Shown here: in pieces, positions 35,411 through 41,863 of the stretch | How positions within the stretch are numbered: position 1 is the first letter of the stretch | Layout of the letters: each line of letters starts with the position of its first letter | Assembly: GCA_900756545.1 (NCBI GenBank) | Contig: CAAEKO010000023.1 | Span: forward strand, 1 to 41,863 | DNA length: 41,863 bases | Reading direction: 5' to 3' | Origin: Clostridia bacterium | GTDB taxonomy: Bacteria > Bacillota > Clostridia > UBA1381 | The notes under the pieces: generated by a model | The model's input: only the letters and a program-made list of their open reading frames with translations | What the model was told of the DNA's origin: nothing | The model's database searches: none | Program-made: the position numbers and the translations under genes

Positions 35411-36034
35411 CTATAATTTACTTTTTGCGATAGCCAAAAATCCGGCATTATGATAAGTTCCAAGCATATTGACATACTTCTTGGCGTCCTCACGGCTGAT
35501 CTCATGACGAACTACCTCAAAAATTCCTTCAAAATAAGAGGTAAACACCATATGCAACAGGTCCCTTGTCATTGCCCCTCCTGTTTTCATCTGAAAACCG
35601 GTTACCTCCAGCCACTTATAGGTATACTCCTCCTCCATAGATACCATCCAGTCAACAAAGTTCTGGAACCGGGTACCATAGGAAGCGTCCAGAAGCAGAC
35701 GAAATGCGTAAAAATTGTCGTAGATGTAATCCACCATATGTAACATCTCATCCGAGGAATACCGCCCTACCTCTCGTCGCTGTATCTCTGTATCAAAGGA
35801 ATGAAAAGTTTCCTGAATATTCTGAAACATCTTTTTAAGCTCGGTGACAGCGGGTTCTACGATAGCGGAAAACAAGCCTTCTTTATCCCCGAAACGCACA
35901 TAAATGGAATTGGTGCTGGTCTCCGCCTTTTCTGCAATGGTACGCAGCGAGGCGTCCGTATATCCTTTTTCCAGAAATTCTTCTGTGGCACACTCCAGTA
36001 TTCGCTCCTGCACACCTTCTACACGTTTTCTCAT
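35411..36034 (-). CDS. TetR/AcrR-family transcriptional regulator A
   Basis: The product has 207 residues. ATG 36034 is preferred over one six codons upstream because AAGGTGA is well spaced before it. The N-terminal helix-turn-helix is standard: ILECATEEFLEKGYTDASLR, then TIAEKAETSTNSIYVRFGDKEGLFSAI. The remaining helices form the ligand and dimer domain with no clear ligand signature. Behind it lie an operator-like palindrome and a broken ABC exporter; in front lies the intact exporter pair. It probably repressed the now broken exporter and may still act on other copies of the palindrome. It has its own promoter at 36095-36123. Confidence 0.9.
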   Translation of the reverse strand: MRKRVEGVQERILECATEEFLEKGYTDASLRTIAEKAETSTNSIYVRFGDKEGLFSAIVEPAVTELKKMFQNIQETFHSFDTEIQRREVGRYSSDEMLHMVDYIYDNFYAFRLLLDASYGTRFQNFVDWMVSMEEEYTYKWLEVTGFQMKTGGAMTRDLLHMVFTSYFEGIFEVVRHEISREDAKKYVNMLGTYHNAGFLAIAKSKL

Positions 36035-36062
36035 GATCTCACCTTCTTTCATCGGCGCAACT

Positions 36063-36096
36063 TTTCATAACATTATTTCATAACTATATTTCATAA
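36063..36096. repeat. Three direct repeats with 13-bp period over the tetR A start region
   Basis: The minus strand carries TTATGAAA at 36089-36096, 36076-36083 and 36063-36070, spaced exactly 13 bases. They run from the -10 box into the leader of the TetR gene at 35411-36034. This position suits autoregulation. Confidence 0.5.
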
Positions 36097-36123
36097 TATA
36101 ATATGGAATTCCACAGTTTTCAA
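36095..36123 (-). promoter_or_regulatory. Promoter of the tetR A gene
   Basis: TTGAAA (36118-36123) and TATATT (36095-36100) are separated by 17 bases. The predicted transcript starts near 36088 and has a leader of about 54 bases. Confidence 0.6.
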
Positions 36124-36296
36124 TAGGAGAAAGGATATTTTTTGGTTTTGATTGCAATTTTTGTCCGACTGCACTAATTTTAGCAAAAAAACATACTGCA
36201 TTTATGCAAAATAACATCATATCATTTCTAAAAAATATCGACTGCGGAAAGTCACATAAGGCCTTCCGCAACCGCTGTTTTTTGTATCAGATTTTT

Positions 36297-38033
36297 TTAT
36301 TCCATCGCCCAATTTTGGCTCTGCATCTGAAGTTTTACCATATGGGCATAAATACCGTTTTTCTTGACAAGGGTATCGGAATCCCCTTGCTCTGCCACCG
36401 TGCCGTCCGAGAGGACAACGATTTTGTCCGCACCTGCCACAGTCCGCATACGGTGAGCGATAATCATCACCGTCTTATTTTCAATCAGCTGTGACAGCGA
36501 TTCCTGAATCAGCGTCTCATTTTCTACGTCAAGACTTGCTGTTGCCTCGTCCAACAAGATAATCGGTGCGTCCTTTAAGAACGCTCTCGCAATGGAGATA
36601 CGCTGGCGTTCTCCGCCCGAAAGCTCGCAGCCGTTTTCGCCGATCATAGTATTCCACTTATCGGGGAGCTTCTCTGCAAATTCGTTTACATTCGCAAGCC
36701 TTGCCGCAGCAAGCACCTCCTCGTCAGTGGCATCCTTTCGTCCCAGACGTATATTTTCCATCACCGTATTGTTAAACAGCGTAACATCCTGAAATACAAT
36801 GGAATATAAGGACATCAATACTTCCGGGTCAACTTTTGATATATCCATGCCACCCACGGTGATTTTGCCCTTTTGTATATCCCAGAACCGTGAAGCAAGA
36901 CGGGAAACCGTTGTCTTTCCGCCGCCGGAAGGTCCTACTAAAGCGGTGACCTCTCCCTGCTTTGCGGTAAAGGACACGTCTTTTAATACCGTTTCACCAC
37001 TGTTGTAGGAAAATCCCACATGGTCAAAGGTAATGTCGCAGTCTTTGTTGGTCAGCCGATCCGCACCCTCCTGCTCAGGATAACTTAGGATTTCATCCAT
37101 ACGTCTGCACTGAATATTAATCATCATCATCATTGCCATCAGGTTATCAAGCGCACCGATAAGCGGATCATACACACGGGAAACCAGTATCAAAAAGGCA
37201 AACAGGGTAAGCAGAGTTATCTTCCCGTCTACGAGCAGCATACCACCCACCAGCACCGTGGTTGCAATACCCAGCTTTAAAATCATTCTTGCAGAAGTGT
37301 TGCACACCGCATGAGCCAGCTCGCTGAAAACGGTCTGCCTTTCTTCCGCCTTGATTTTTCCATCCAGACCCTTTAAATATTCTGCTTCCGCATTGTTGGC
37401 TTTCAAATCCCTTACCGCTTCAAGGCACTCCTGTATCCCATCAGCACAGGATAACTTTGCCTTCTGCACCTTTCTTTCCGATTTTCCCATAAAGCCGGAG
37501 GTAAGGAGCAGGATACCAAAGGAAACTGGAAGTACCCAGAGGGAAGCAAGCGCCATGCGCCAGTCGAAGATAAAAATGCCGACAGCAATCAGAAGCGTTG
37601 AAACAACGGAACCGATAAACTCCGGCACCCAGTGGGATAGACCGCTTTCCAAAGATGCACAATCTGACATAAGCACACTTGTCAAATCGGATAAATCCTT
37701 CTTTCCGAAAAAGGACAGAGGGATTTTTCTCAGCTTCTCCGCAAGACTAAGCCTCCTCACACCGCTTTCCACATAGGTGGCAAAAAAGGTGGCATTGTAC
37801 TGGATATAGCAGGTCAGCATAATCAGTCCGAGGGCGACCACCAGACCCACAATGTAAAAGATACTTTTCCCATCCGGAATACCTCCGTCCAGCAGATCGC
37901 GAATCAGGCTATACAGAAGCACCACTGGAACCATCAGGGAAAGATTATGCAGGATGCAGGCGAGAAACGCCTTTACCATATCCTTTGCACCCTTATCTGA
38001 AAGGGCAAAAGTGTGTTTTAATTTTTCATGCAT
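36297..38033 (-). CDS. ABC exporter half-transporter (ATPase and membrane domains fused), second subunit
   Basis: The product has 578 residues. ATG 38033 lies in an ATGCATGA overlap with the stop of the first exporter gene and is preferred over an upstream extension that would run far into that gene. Residues about 20-300 form six membrane helices. The ATPase domain has Walker A GPSGGGKTT (367-375), signature LSGGERQR (471-478), Walker B IILLDEAT with Asp495, and the switch histidine in MIIAHRM. All catalytic parts are intact. With the upstream gene it should form a heterodimeric exporter of drugs, peptides or metal-siderophore type compounds; the substrate is unknown. Translation is coupled to the first subunit. 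Confidence 0.93.
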   Translation of the reverse strand: MHEKLKHTFALSDKGAKDMVKAFLACILHNLSLMVPVVLLYSLIRDLLDGGIPDGKSIFYIVGLVVALGLIMLTCYIQYNATFFATYVESGVRRLSLAEKLRKIPLSFFGKKDLSDLTSVLMSDCASLESGLSHWVPEFIGSVVSTLLIAVGIFIFDWRMALASLWVLPVSFGILLLTSGFMGKSERKVQKAKLSCADGIQECLEAVRDLKANNAEAEYLKGLDGKIKAEERQTVFSELAHAVCNTSARMILKLGIATTVLVGGMLLVDGKITLLTLFAFLILVSRVYDPLIGALDNLMAMMMMINIQCRRMDEILSYPEQEGADRLTNKDCDITFDHVGFSYNSGETVLKDVSFTAKQGEVTALVGPSGGGKTTVSRLASRFWDIQKGKITVGGMDISKVDPEVLMSLYSIVFQDVTLFNNTVMENIRLGRKDATDEEVLAAARLANVNEFAEKLPDKWNTMIGENGCELSGGERQRISIARAFLKDAPIILLDEATASLDVENETLIQESLSQLIENKTVMIIAHRMRTVAGADKIVVLSDGTVAEQGDSDTLVKKNGIYAHMVKLQMQSQNWAME

Positions 38034-39801
38034 TTGTACCACCCACCTTCCATTTCGCAGCCTTGTTGTATTGCTTCCACATCTCGGCATACAAGCCGTC
38101 CTTACCTCGGAGTTCTGCATGTGTGCCGGAATCTTCTATTCTGCCGTCCTTGATGACTACAATTCTATCCGCTCCCGTTACGGTGGACAGCCTATGTGCA
38201 ATCATCAGCACGGTCTTTCCCTTTGCCAGCACATTGAATGCTGCCTGTACCTTAGACTCATTGTCCGAATCGGCAAATGCCGTAGCCTCATCAAGTATGA
38301 GAATCGGGGAGTTTTTCAGCATAACTCGGGCAATGGAGATACGCTGCTGCTCTCCTCCCGACAGATACACACCCTTTGCGCCTACTACCGTATCAACACC
38401 CCTCGGCAACTTTTCAAGGATATCGCCGCACTGTGCGTCGTGGAGAGCTTTCAGTACTTCCCGGCGGGAAGCGTCCGGTCTTGCCATCCTCACATTTTCA
38501 AGTATAGACGTCTTTAACAGTCTGGAATCCTGGAATACAAAGGAAACCGTGTTCATAAGCTCCTCTTTGGCGATATCCCTTACATTGACGCCGCCGATTT
38601 TTACAGAGCCGCTGTCCGTATCCCAGAACCTTACCGCAATGCTTGCAAGGGTCGTTTTACCTCCACCCGACGGTCCCACAAAAGCAACATGCTCACCCGG
38701 CTTGATACTGAGGGAAATATTCTCCAGTGCGTTTTTTTCTGCATCCTTGTACTTAAAGCAAACATTGGAAAACTCCACAGAATTATCTTTCGGATGCTGC
38801 GGATTTTTTGTTTCCGGCAGGGGCTGTATTTCCATAATACTATCGATACGGGACATGGCATCCGCCACAATCAGTTTGTTTTCGCTGGCATACATGATCT
38901 TTGTCAGCGTCAGCGTAATGATCGGTGTAATGATGATATAGTACATCAGGTTTAGCAGGAACTCGTTTGTCACGCCGTCCGATGTTATTATCAGTGCAGC
39001 CGCAATCAACACGGCAAAAATACCGTTAACCAGCGTGGTATAACACATCATGGGAAACCGCAGATTCTTCGTGTATGCGATGACCCATTTTTCATAGTTG
39101 TCGATAGACTCCTTAAAGCGTTTGAAGGAAAATACCGACTGCCCGAAAGTCTTTACAACCGAAATACCACGGACATACTCCACCGCCTCATTGGACATCT
39201 GGCCGAGTGCGTTATTATATTCCTCCATCTTCTTTGCCATACGCTTTCCGGTCATCATGCTCATCAAGATAAACGCAGCCACAATAGGCAAGAGGCTTAA
39301 CAGTCCTAATCTCCAATCAAAGACGAACAGAAGAACCAGTAATCCCACAGGTGTTGCAATCGCATTCGCCTTGTCGGGAAGCTGGTGGGCAAGATAGGTT
39401 TCCGTTGCCGCGCTGGACTCATATACGGTTTTTCTGATTTTACCGCTGCCGATGCCGTCCATAAAGCCCATTGGCAGGGTCACCACATGGTGCATCGCTT
39501 TCGTACGGATATTTGCCTGCACCCGGAACGCCGCCAAATGGGAACACATCAAAGCAGCCACATAGATAAGAATGGCAGCAACCGCAAACAGCACCGCCAT
39601 CCAGCCGTTATGGGTTAAATTCTGTACCTCCCCATAATTCGGAGCCACGTCAAGCACCTCTTTTATGACCTTCCAGATATACACTAAGGGCAGCAAAGCC
39701 ACAAAGGCACTGAGGGCGCTTAAAATCCATGACGCTATGGTCAGGTGCTTAAAATTTCCCGCATATCCGAAAAGCTTTTTCACATTTGATTCTTTTTTCA
39801 A
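38026..39801 (-). CDS. ABC exporter half-transporter, first subunit
   Basis: The product has 591 residues and starts at a TTG codon (39801) eight bases after AGGAGG; no better ATG is available before the first membrane helix. Membrane helices occupy about 20-310. The ATPase domain shows Walker A GPSGGGKTT (376-384), signature LSGGEQQR (480-487), Walker B LILDEAT with Asp504, and His536 in MIAHRLS. All catalytic residues are present. Unlike many heterodimeric exporters, neither subunit has an obviously dead site. The gene follows a TetR gene and a perfect AGTTAG palindrome, so it is likely repressed until an inducer appears. A toxic compound or a metal chelate would be a typical inducer and cargo. 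Confidence 0.93.
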   Translation of the reverse strand: MKKESNVKKLFGYAGNFKHLTIASWILSALSAFVALLPLVYIWKVIKEVLDVAPNYGEVQNLTHNGWMAVLFAVAAILIYVAALMCSHLAAFRVQANIRTKAMHHVVTLPMGFMDGIGSGKIRKTVYESSAATETYLAHQLPDKANAIATPVGLLVLLFVFDWRLGLLSLLPIVAAFILMSMMTGKRMAKKMEEYNNALGQMSNEAVEYVRGISVVKTFGQSVFSFKRFKESIDNYEKWVIAYTKNLRFPMMCYTTLVNGIFAVLIAAALIITSDGVTNEFLLNLMYYIIITPIITLTLTKIMYASENKLIVADAMSRIDSIMEIQPLPETKNPQHPKDNSVEFSNVCFKYKDAEKNALENISLSIKPGEHVAFVGPSGGGKTTLASIAVRFWDTDSGSVKIGGVNVRDIAKEELMNTVSFVFQDSRLLKTSILENVRMARPDASRREVLKALHDAQCGDILEKLPRGVDTVVGAKGVYLSGGEQQRISIARVMLKNSPILILDEATAFADSDNESKVQAAFNVLAKGKTVLMIAHRLSTVTGADRIVVIKDGRIEDSGTHAELRGKDGLYAEMWKQYNKAAKWKVGGTNA

Positions 39802-39877
39802 GGATAAAACCTCCTGTCTGTTAATTTTATGATAAAGGAAATGCTGCAGATATTTCCAATTATCCGTTCAAAGCCTT

Positions 39878-39895
39878 AGTTAGTTTTTGCTAACT
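39878..39895. promoter_or_regulatory. Operator-like palindrome, copy 3
   Basis: AGTTAG-TTTTTG-CTAACT is a perfect inverted repeat with a six-base spacer, between the stop of the tetR gene (39916) and the exporter start (39801). Its arms are identical to the copy at 34488-34505. Confidence 0.65.
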
Positions 39896-39915
39896 CATTA
39901 AGAAAAAATATAGGA

Positions 39916-40533
39916 CTATTGTCCCATAATTTTATACCAGCCTGCACAGTAGAAATCCCACATCTCCGACAGATAGGCTTCCGCTCGCTCAATAGGCATT
40001 TCGTGAATGATTAGTTCAAAGTATGTATTAAACATCCCGGTAATCAATATATGCTCAAGCTGCGGATCAATGCGTGGCGAAGGCCGTCCGATAACATCAA
40101 GAGTCTCCTGAAAATCATGAGTAGCTTTTACTTCTATTTCCACCATTTCATCCAGCATTTCCGAAAAATGTGTGCCATCAGAGCAGCAAAGCAACAGCTT
40201 AAATTCTGTCAGATTCTCGTATGCGTACAGCAACATATCATGCATACATTCAAATGAGAATGTCCCTAGCTTTTCTATCTGCTTTTGCGGAGGCAGCTCG
40301 TCAAATTCCCGTATCGTTTTCTTAAATAAGCCCATGAATCTCTCATACTGCTCTCCTACCAAAGCCTCAAACAGCGCCTCCTTGCTGTCATAGTAACCGT
40401 AAAATGCTCCGGTAGTTACACCTGCGGTTTTGACAATGTTTCGTAGGGAAGCGGATTTAAAACCCTTTTCCAGAAACTCAGTCTTTGCCGCTGTATGTAT
40501 TGAATCAAGCGTTGTCTGCTCCTCTGTACCCAT
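39916..40533 (-). CDS. TetR/AcrR-family transcriptional regulator B
   Basis: The product has 205 residues from ATG 40533, preceded by GAGGCGAGG. The helix-turn-helix region reads IHTAAKTEFLEKGFKSASLR, then NIVKTAGVTTGAFYGYYDSKEALFEAL, a standard TetR pattern. It is related to regulator A (shared EFLEKG, ASLR and KE.LF). The C-terminal part binds an unknown ligand. It stands first in the unit tetR, operator, exporter 1, exporter 2 and is the best candidate repressor of the exporter. A good promoter and repeats over its own start suggest it also controls itself. Confidence 0.92.
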   Translation of the reverse strand: MGTEEQTTLDSIHTAAKTEFLEKGFKSASLRNIVKTAGVTTGAFYGYYDSKEALFEALVGEQYERFMGLFKKTIREFDELPPQKQIEKLGTFSFECMHDMLLYAYENLTEFKLLLCCSDGTHFSEMLDEMVEIEVKATHDFQETLDVIGRPSPRIDPQLEHILITGMFNTYFELIIHEMPIERAEAYLSEMWDFYCAGWYKIMGQ

Positions 40534-40548
40534 TGCCTCGCCTCATTT

Positions 40549-40568
40549 ATAACACCGTTATATAACAC
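40549..40568. promoter_or_regulatory. Operator-like repeats over the tetR B transcription start
   Basis: ATAACAC occurs at 40549-40555 and 40562-40568 with a 13-base period, and GTTATATAAC (40557-40566) is a perfect palindrome. The predicted transcription start (about 40569) lies at its edge, as expected for an autorepression site. Confidence 0.5.
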
Positions 40569-40575
40569 TATTATA

Positions 40576-40604
40576 AGTATACAACTCGAAATGACATTTG
40601 TCAA
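40576..40604 (-). promoter_or_regulatory. Strong sigma-A promoter of the tetR B/exporter unit
   Basis: A perfect TTGACA (40599-40604) and TATACT (40576-40581) are separated by 17 bases. The leader is about 36 bases long before ATG 40533. Confidence 0.75.
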
Positions 40605-40703
40605 GTAGGTCAGATAATTTTTTTTATTAAATTCTATCAATATACCATCTTTCAATCCGTATATAATGATGGAAATCTCACTGTTATAATTATTTAAGAT
40701 CAC

Positions 40704-40748
40704 ACAAAAAAAGCCTGTAGAAATCTCATAAGAAGCTCCCACAGGCCA
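40704..40748 (-). terminator. Terminator after the ApbE pseudogene
   Basis: On the minus strand GCCTGTGGGAGCTTC and GATTTCTACAGGC form an imperfect stem followed by seven T residues, about 27 bases after the stop at 40775. Confidence 0.7.
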
Positions 40749-40774
40749 TAAAACATTTATACTCTCTTTGGGTT

Positions 40775-41600
40775 CTACTCTAACGGCGATGAACTGTCTA
40801 TAACATTATACTCATACTCCGTCTCAAAAGCATCATTAACTCCCGATGTTACATAAATAGTACCTTGTTTATTAACAAATATAGCTTCAAAATTTTGGTT
40901 GCTTCGCCAAAGCTCTATACTTTTTTCAAATCCCATTACTGAGGCAGAAAGTCCGTCGGCTCTTGTACCGCTGTCAGCTATAAGTGTAACGGAAGAACCG
41001 CTGTCTGCACTCTTTCCTGTTTGAGGGTCGATAATGTGATGATATGTTATTCCTTCACGTCTAAAAAATCTCTGATAGCCGCCTGATGTAACAACCGCTT
41101 TATCGGCTACTTTGACTTTTCCAAAAGCCCTTGTACTGCTATTAGGGTCTGCAATGCCAACCGTCCAAAGACTTCCGTCCGGCTTTTTACCGATTGCATA
41201 TACATTTCCGCCTCATGATATAATTGTGGAGTCAATATTGTTTTCTTTTAGCACGTTTACAACCTTGTCGGAGGCATAGCCTTTTCCTATACCCCCCAAG
41301 TCAATATAAGTATTTTCGGGAATTGAAATATAATTTTTATTGAGCTGTACCTTTTCATATCCGACGCCTTTAAGCGCAGATTGAAGCTCATCATCAGACG
41401 GAATATTAAACTCGCTTCCGTAAAATCCCCATAGGTCTACAATCGGCGCTATTGTAATATCAAAGACTCCGTCTGTTTCTTCGGAAATAGAAAGGGCGGC
41501 GCTTATAACTTCTGCCGTTTCAGCGGAAATACTGCTTGATTTATTTTTATTGATTTTATAATTTTCGCTGTTCCCAATAATTGGCTGTGTATGAACAATA
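40775..41600 (-). pseudogene. ApbE-like FAD:protein FMN transferase, N-truncated and interrupted
   Basis: The minus-strand frame reads DGVFDITIAPIVDLWGF, IDLGGIGKGYASDKVV, then TSGGYQRFFRREG, HHIIDPQTGKSA and GTRADGLSASVMGFEKS, the conserved core of ApbE/Ftp enzymes. These attach FMN through a phosphoester to Thr of secreted redox proteins. Two defects are visible. A TGA at 41213-41215 interrupts TIIS*GGNVYAIG, where related proteins often have Trp (one-base change from TGG). The N-terminus with the signal peptide and first substrate-binding part is missing: upstream of about 41580 the frame loses similarity and abuts a copper-amine-oxidase-N domain. TGA serves as a normal stop elsewhere in the window, so recoding is unlikely. 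Confidence 0.85.
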
Positions 41601-41614
41601 AAACAGATTGACTA

Positions 41615-41863
41615 TTATAGGAGCAACGCGATAAATCTGATAGGCAGCATAGTTCTGTCATTAACTACAACAGGGGTTACATCTAATGTATTTGCCGTAT
41701 CATTCAAATAGGCTGTTACAGAATCGATTGTCAATTTAATTACATCATCATTATAAGTAAGAGCTGCCGTCTGCGTTTCTTCGCTCCAGCCTACCGTACC
41801 GCCCATTGCTTCGATAATAGCACGAATCGGAACCAAGGTTCTGTCATTTAAAATGATAGGTAC
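41615..41863 (-). pseudogene. Copper-amine-oxidase-N-like domain fragment (runs off window)
   Basis: The frame is open from the window edge to TAA at 41615. It contains VPIILNDRTLVPIRAIIEAM, GGTVGWSEETQTAALTY and VVNDRTMLPIRFIA, the repeat pattern of the copper amine oxidase N-terminal-like domain (PF07833) of Clostridia surface proteins. Normally more follows RFIA (a second GW.EET unit), but here it ends LLL* and ApbE-related sequence begins soon after. This suggests a deletion that joined two neighbouring genes. The gene's beginning lies outside the window, so whether the remaining protein is functional is unknown. Confidence 0.7.

Noticed and set aside
462..39618. Many plus-strand open frames of 60-250 codons, for example 932-1273, 6415-6882, 21220-21984
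   Set aside because: They are antisense to well-supported minus-strand genes, lack ribosome sites and show no recognisable motifs; they reflect the codon use of the opposite strand.
40416..40742. Minus-strand open frame of 108 codons upstream of and into tetR B
   Set aside because: It overlaps the tetR B start in another frame, runs through its promoter and a terminator, and has no family motif.
41213..41215. TGA read as tryptophan in the ApbE gene
   Set aside because: TGA ends other intact genes in this window, for example the exporter gene ending at 38026, and the ApbE gene also lacks its N-terminus, so nonsense mutation is simpler.

Overview
The window looks like chromosomal DNA from an anaerobic, probably gut-associated Clostridia-type Firmicute. 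The grounds are S-layer-homology (SLH) surface proteins, strong AGGAGG-type ribosome sites, a YesM/YesN-like two-component pair, an LplABC-like sugar importer without its own ATPase, a copper-amine-oxidase-N domain and a choloylglycine (bile salt) hydrolase. SLH-anchored CAZymes of this style occur in pectin-degrading gut Clostridia; the exact taxon is inference. Every gene I could support lies on the minus strand, so the window is best read from right to left.

Region 1 (29.3 kb down to 1): one long Gram-positive polysaccharide utilisation locus. From a good sigma-A-type promoter at 29238-29265 it runs: SGNH esterase, CE4-like deacetylase, divergent GH116-like hydrolase, two CUT1 permeases, sugar-binding lipoprotein, AraC-type response regulator, sensor kinase, and a cytoplasmic GH95 alpha-L-fucosidase/galactosidase closed by a strong terminator at 15246-15282. 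Beyond it come large exported proteins: two GH141-like parallel beta-helix enzymes (one with SLH repeats, one with a Thr/Pro linker and no anchor), a protein made only of three carbohydrate-binding-like modules, a 1356-residue multi-module SLH protein without a visible catalytic domain, and a truncated SLH protein. The likely logic is surface binding and depolymerisation of a fucose- or galactose-decorated, acylated glycan, import of oligosaccharides, then intracellular trimming, with the two-component pair sensing the substrate.

Region 2 (29.2-36 kb): accessory and decaying DNA. It holds a complete choloylglycine hydrolase with its own promoter and terminator, an IS256-family transposase remnant, a small metallo-hydrolase/methyltransferase group with intact and broken members, and an ABC exporter reduced by an internal deletion.

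Region 3 (35.4-40.6 kb): TetR regulators and ABC exporters. A complete module (TetR, then a heterodimeric exporter pair) lies beside a second TetR whose exporter is the decayed one. A palindrome AGTTAG-N6-CTAACT occurs between each tetR and its exporter and once more before a broken methyltransferase, suggesting a local regulon. Both tetR promoters also carry direct repeats with a 13-bp period around the predicted transcription start.

Region 4 (40.7-41.9 kb): an ApbE flavin transferase pseudogene with an in-frame TGA and no N-terminus, abutting a copper-amine-oxidase-N domain fragment that runs off the window. No tRNA, rRNA or CRISPR array was seen.
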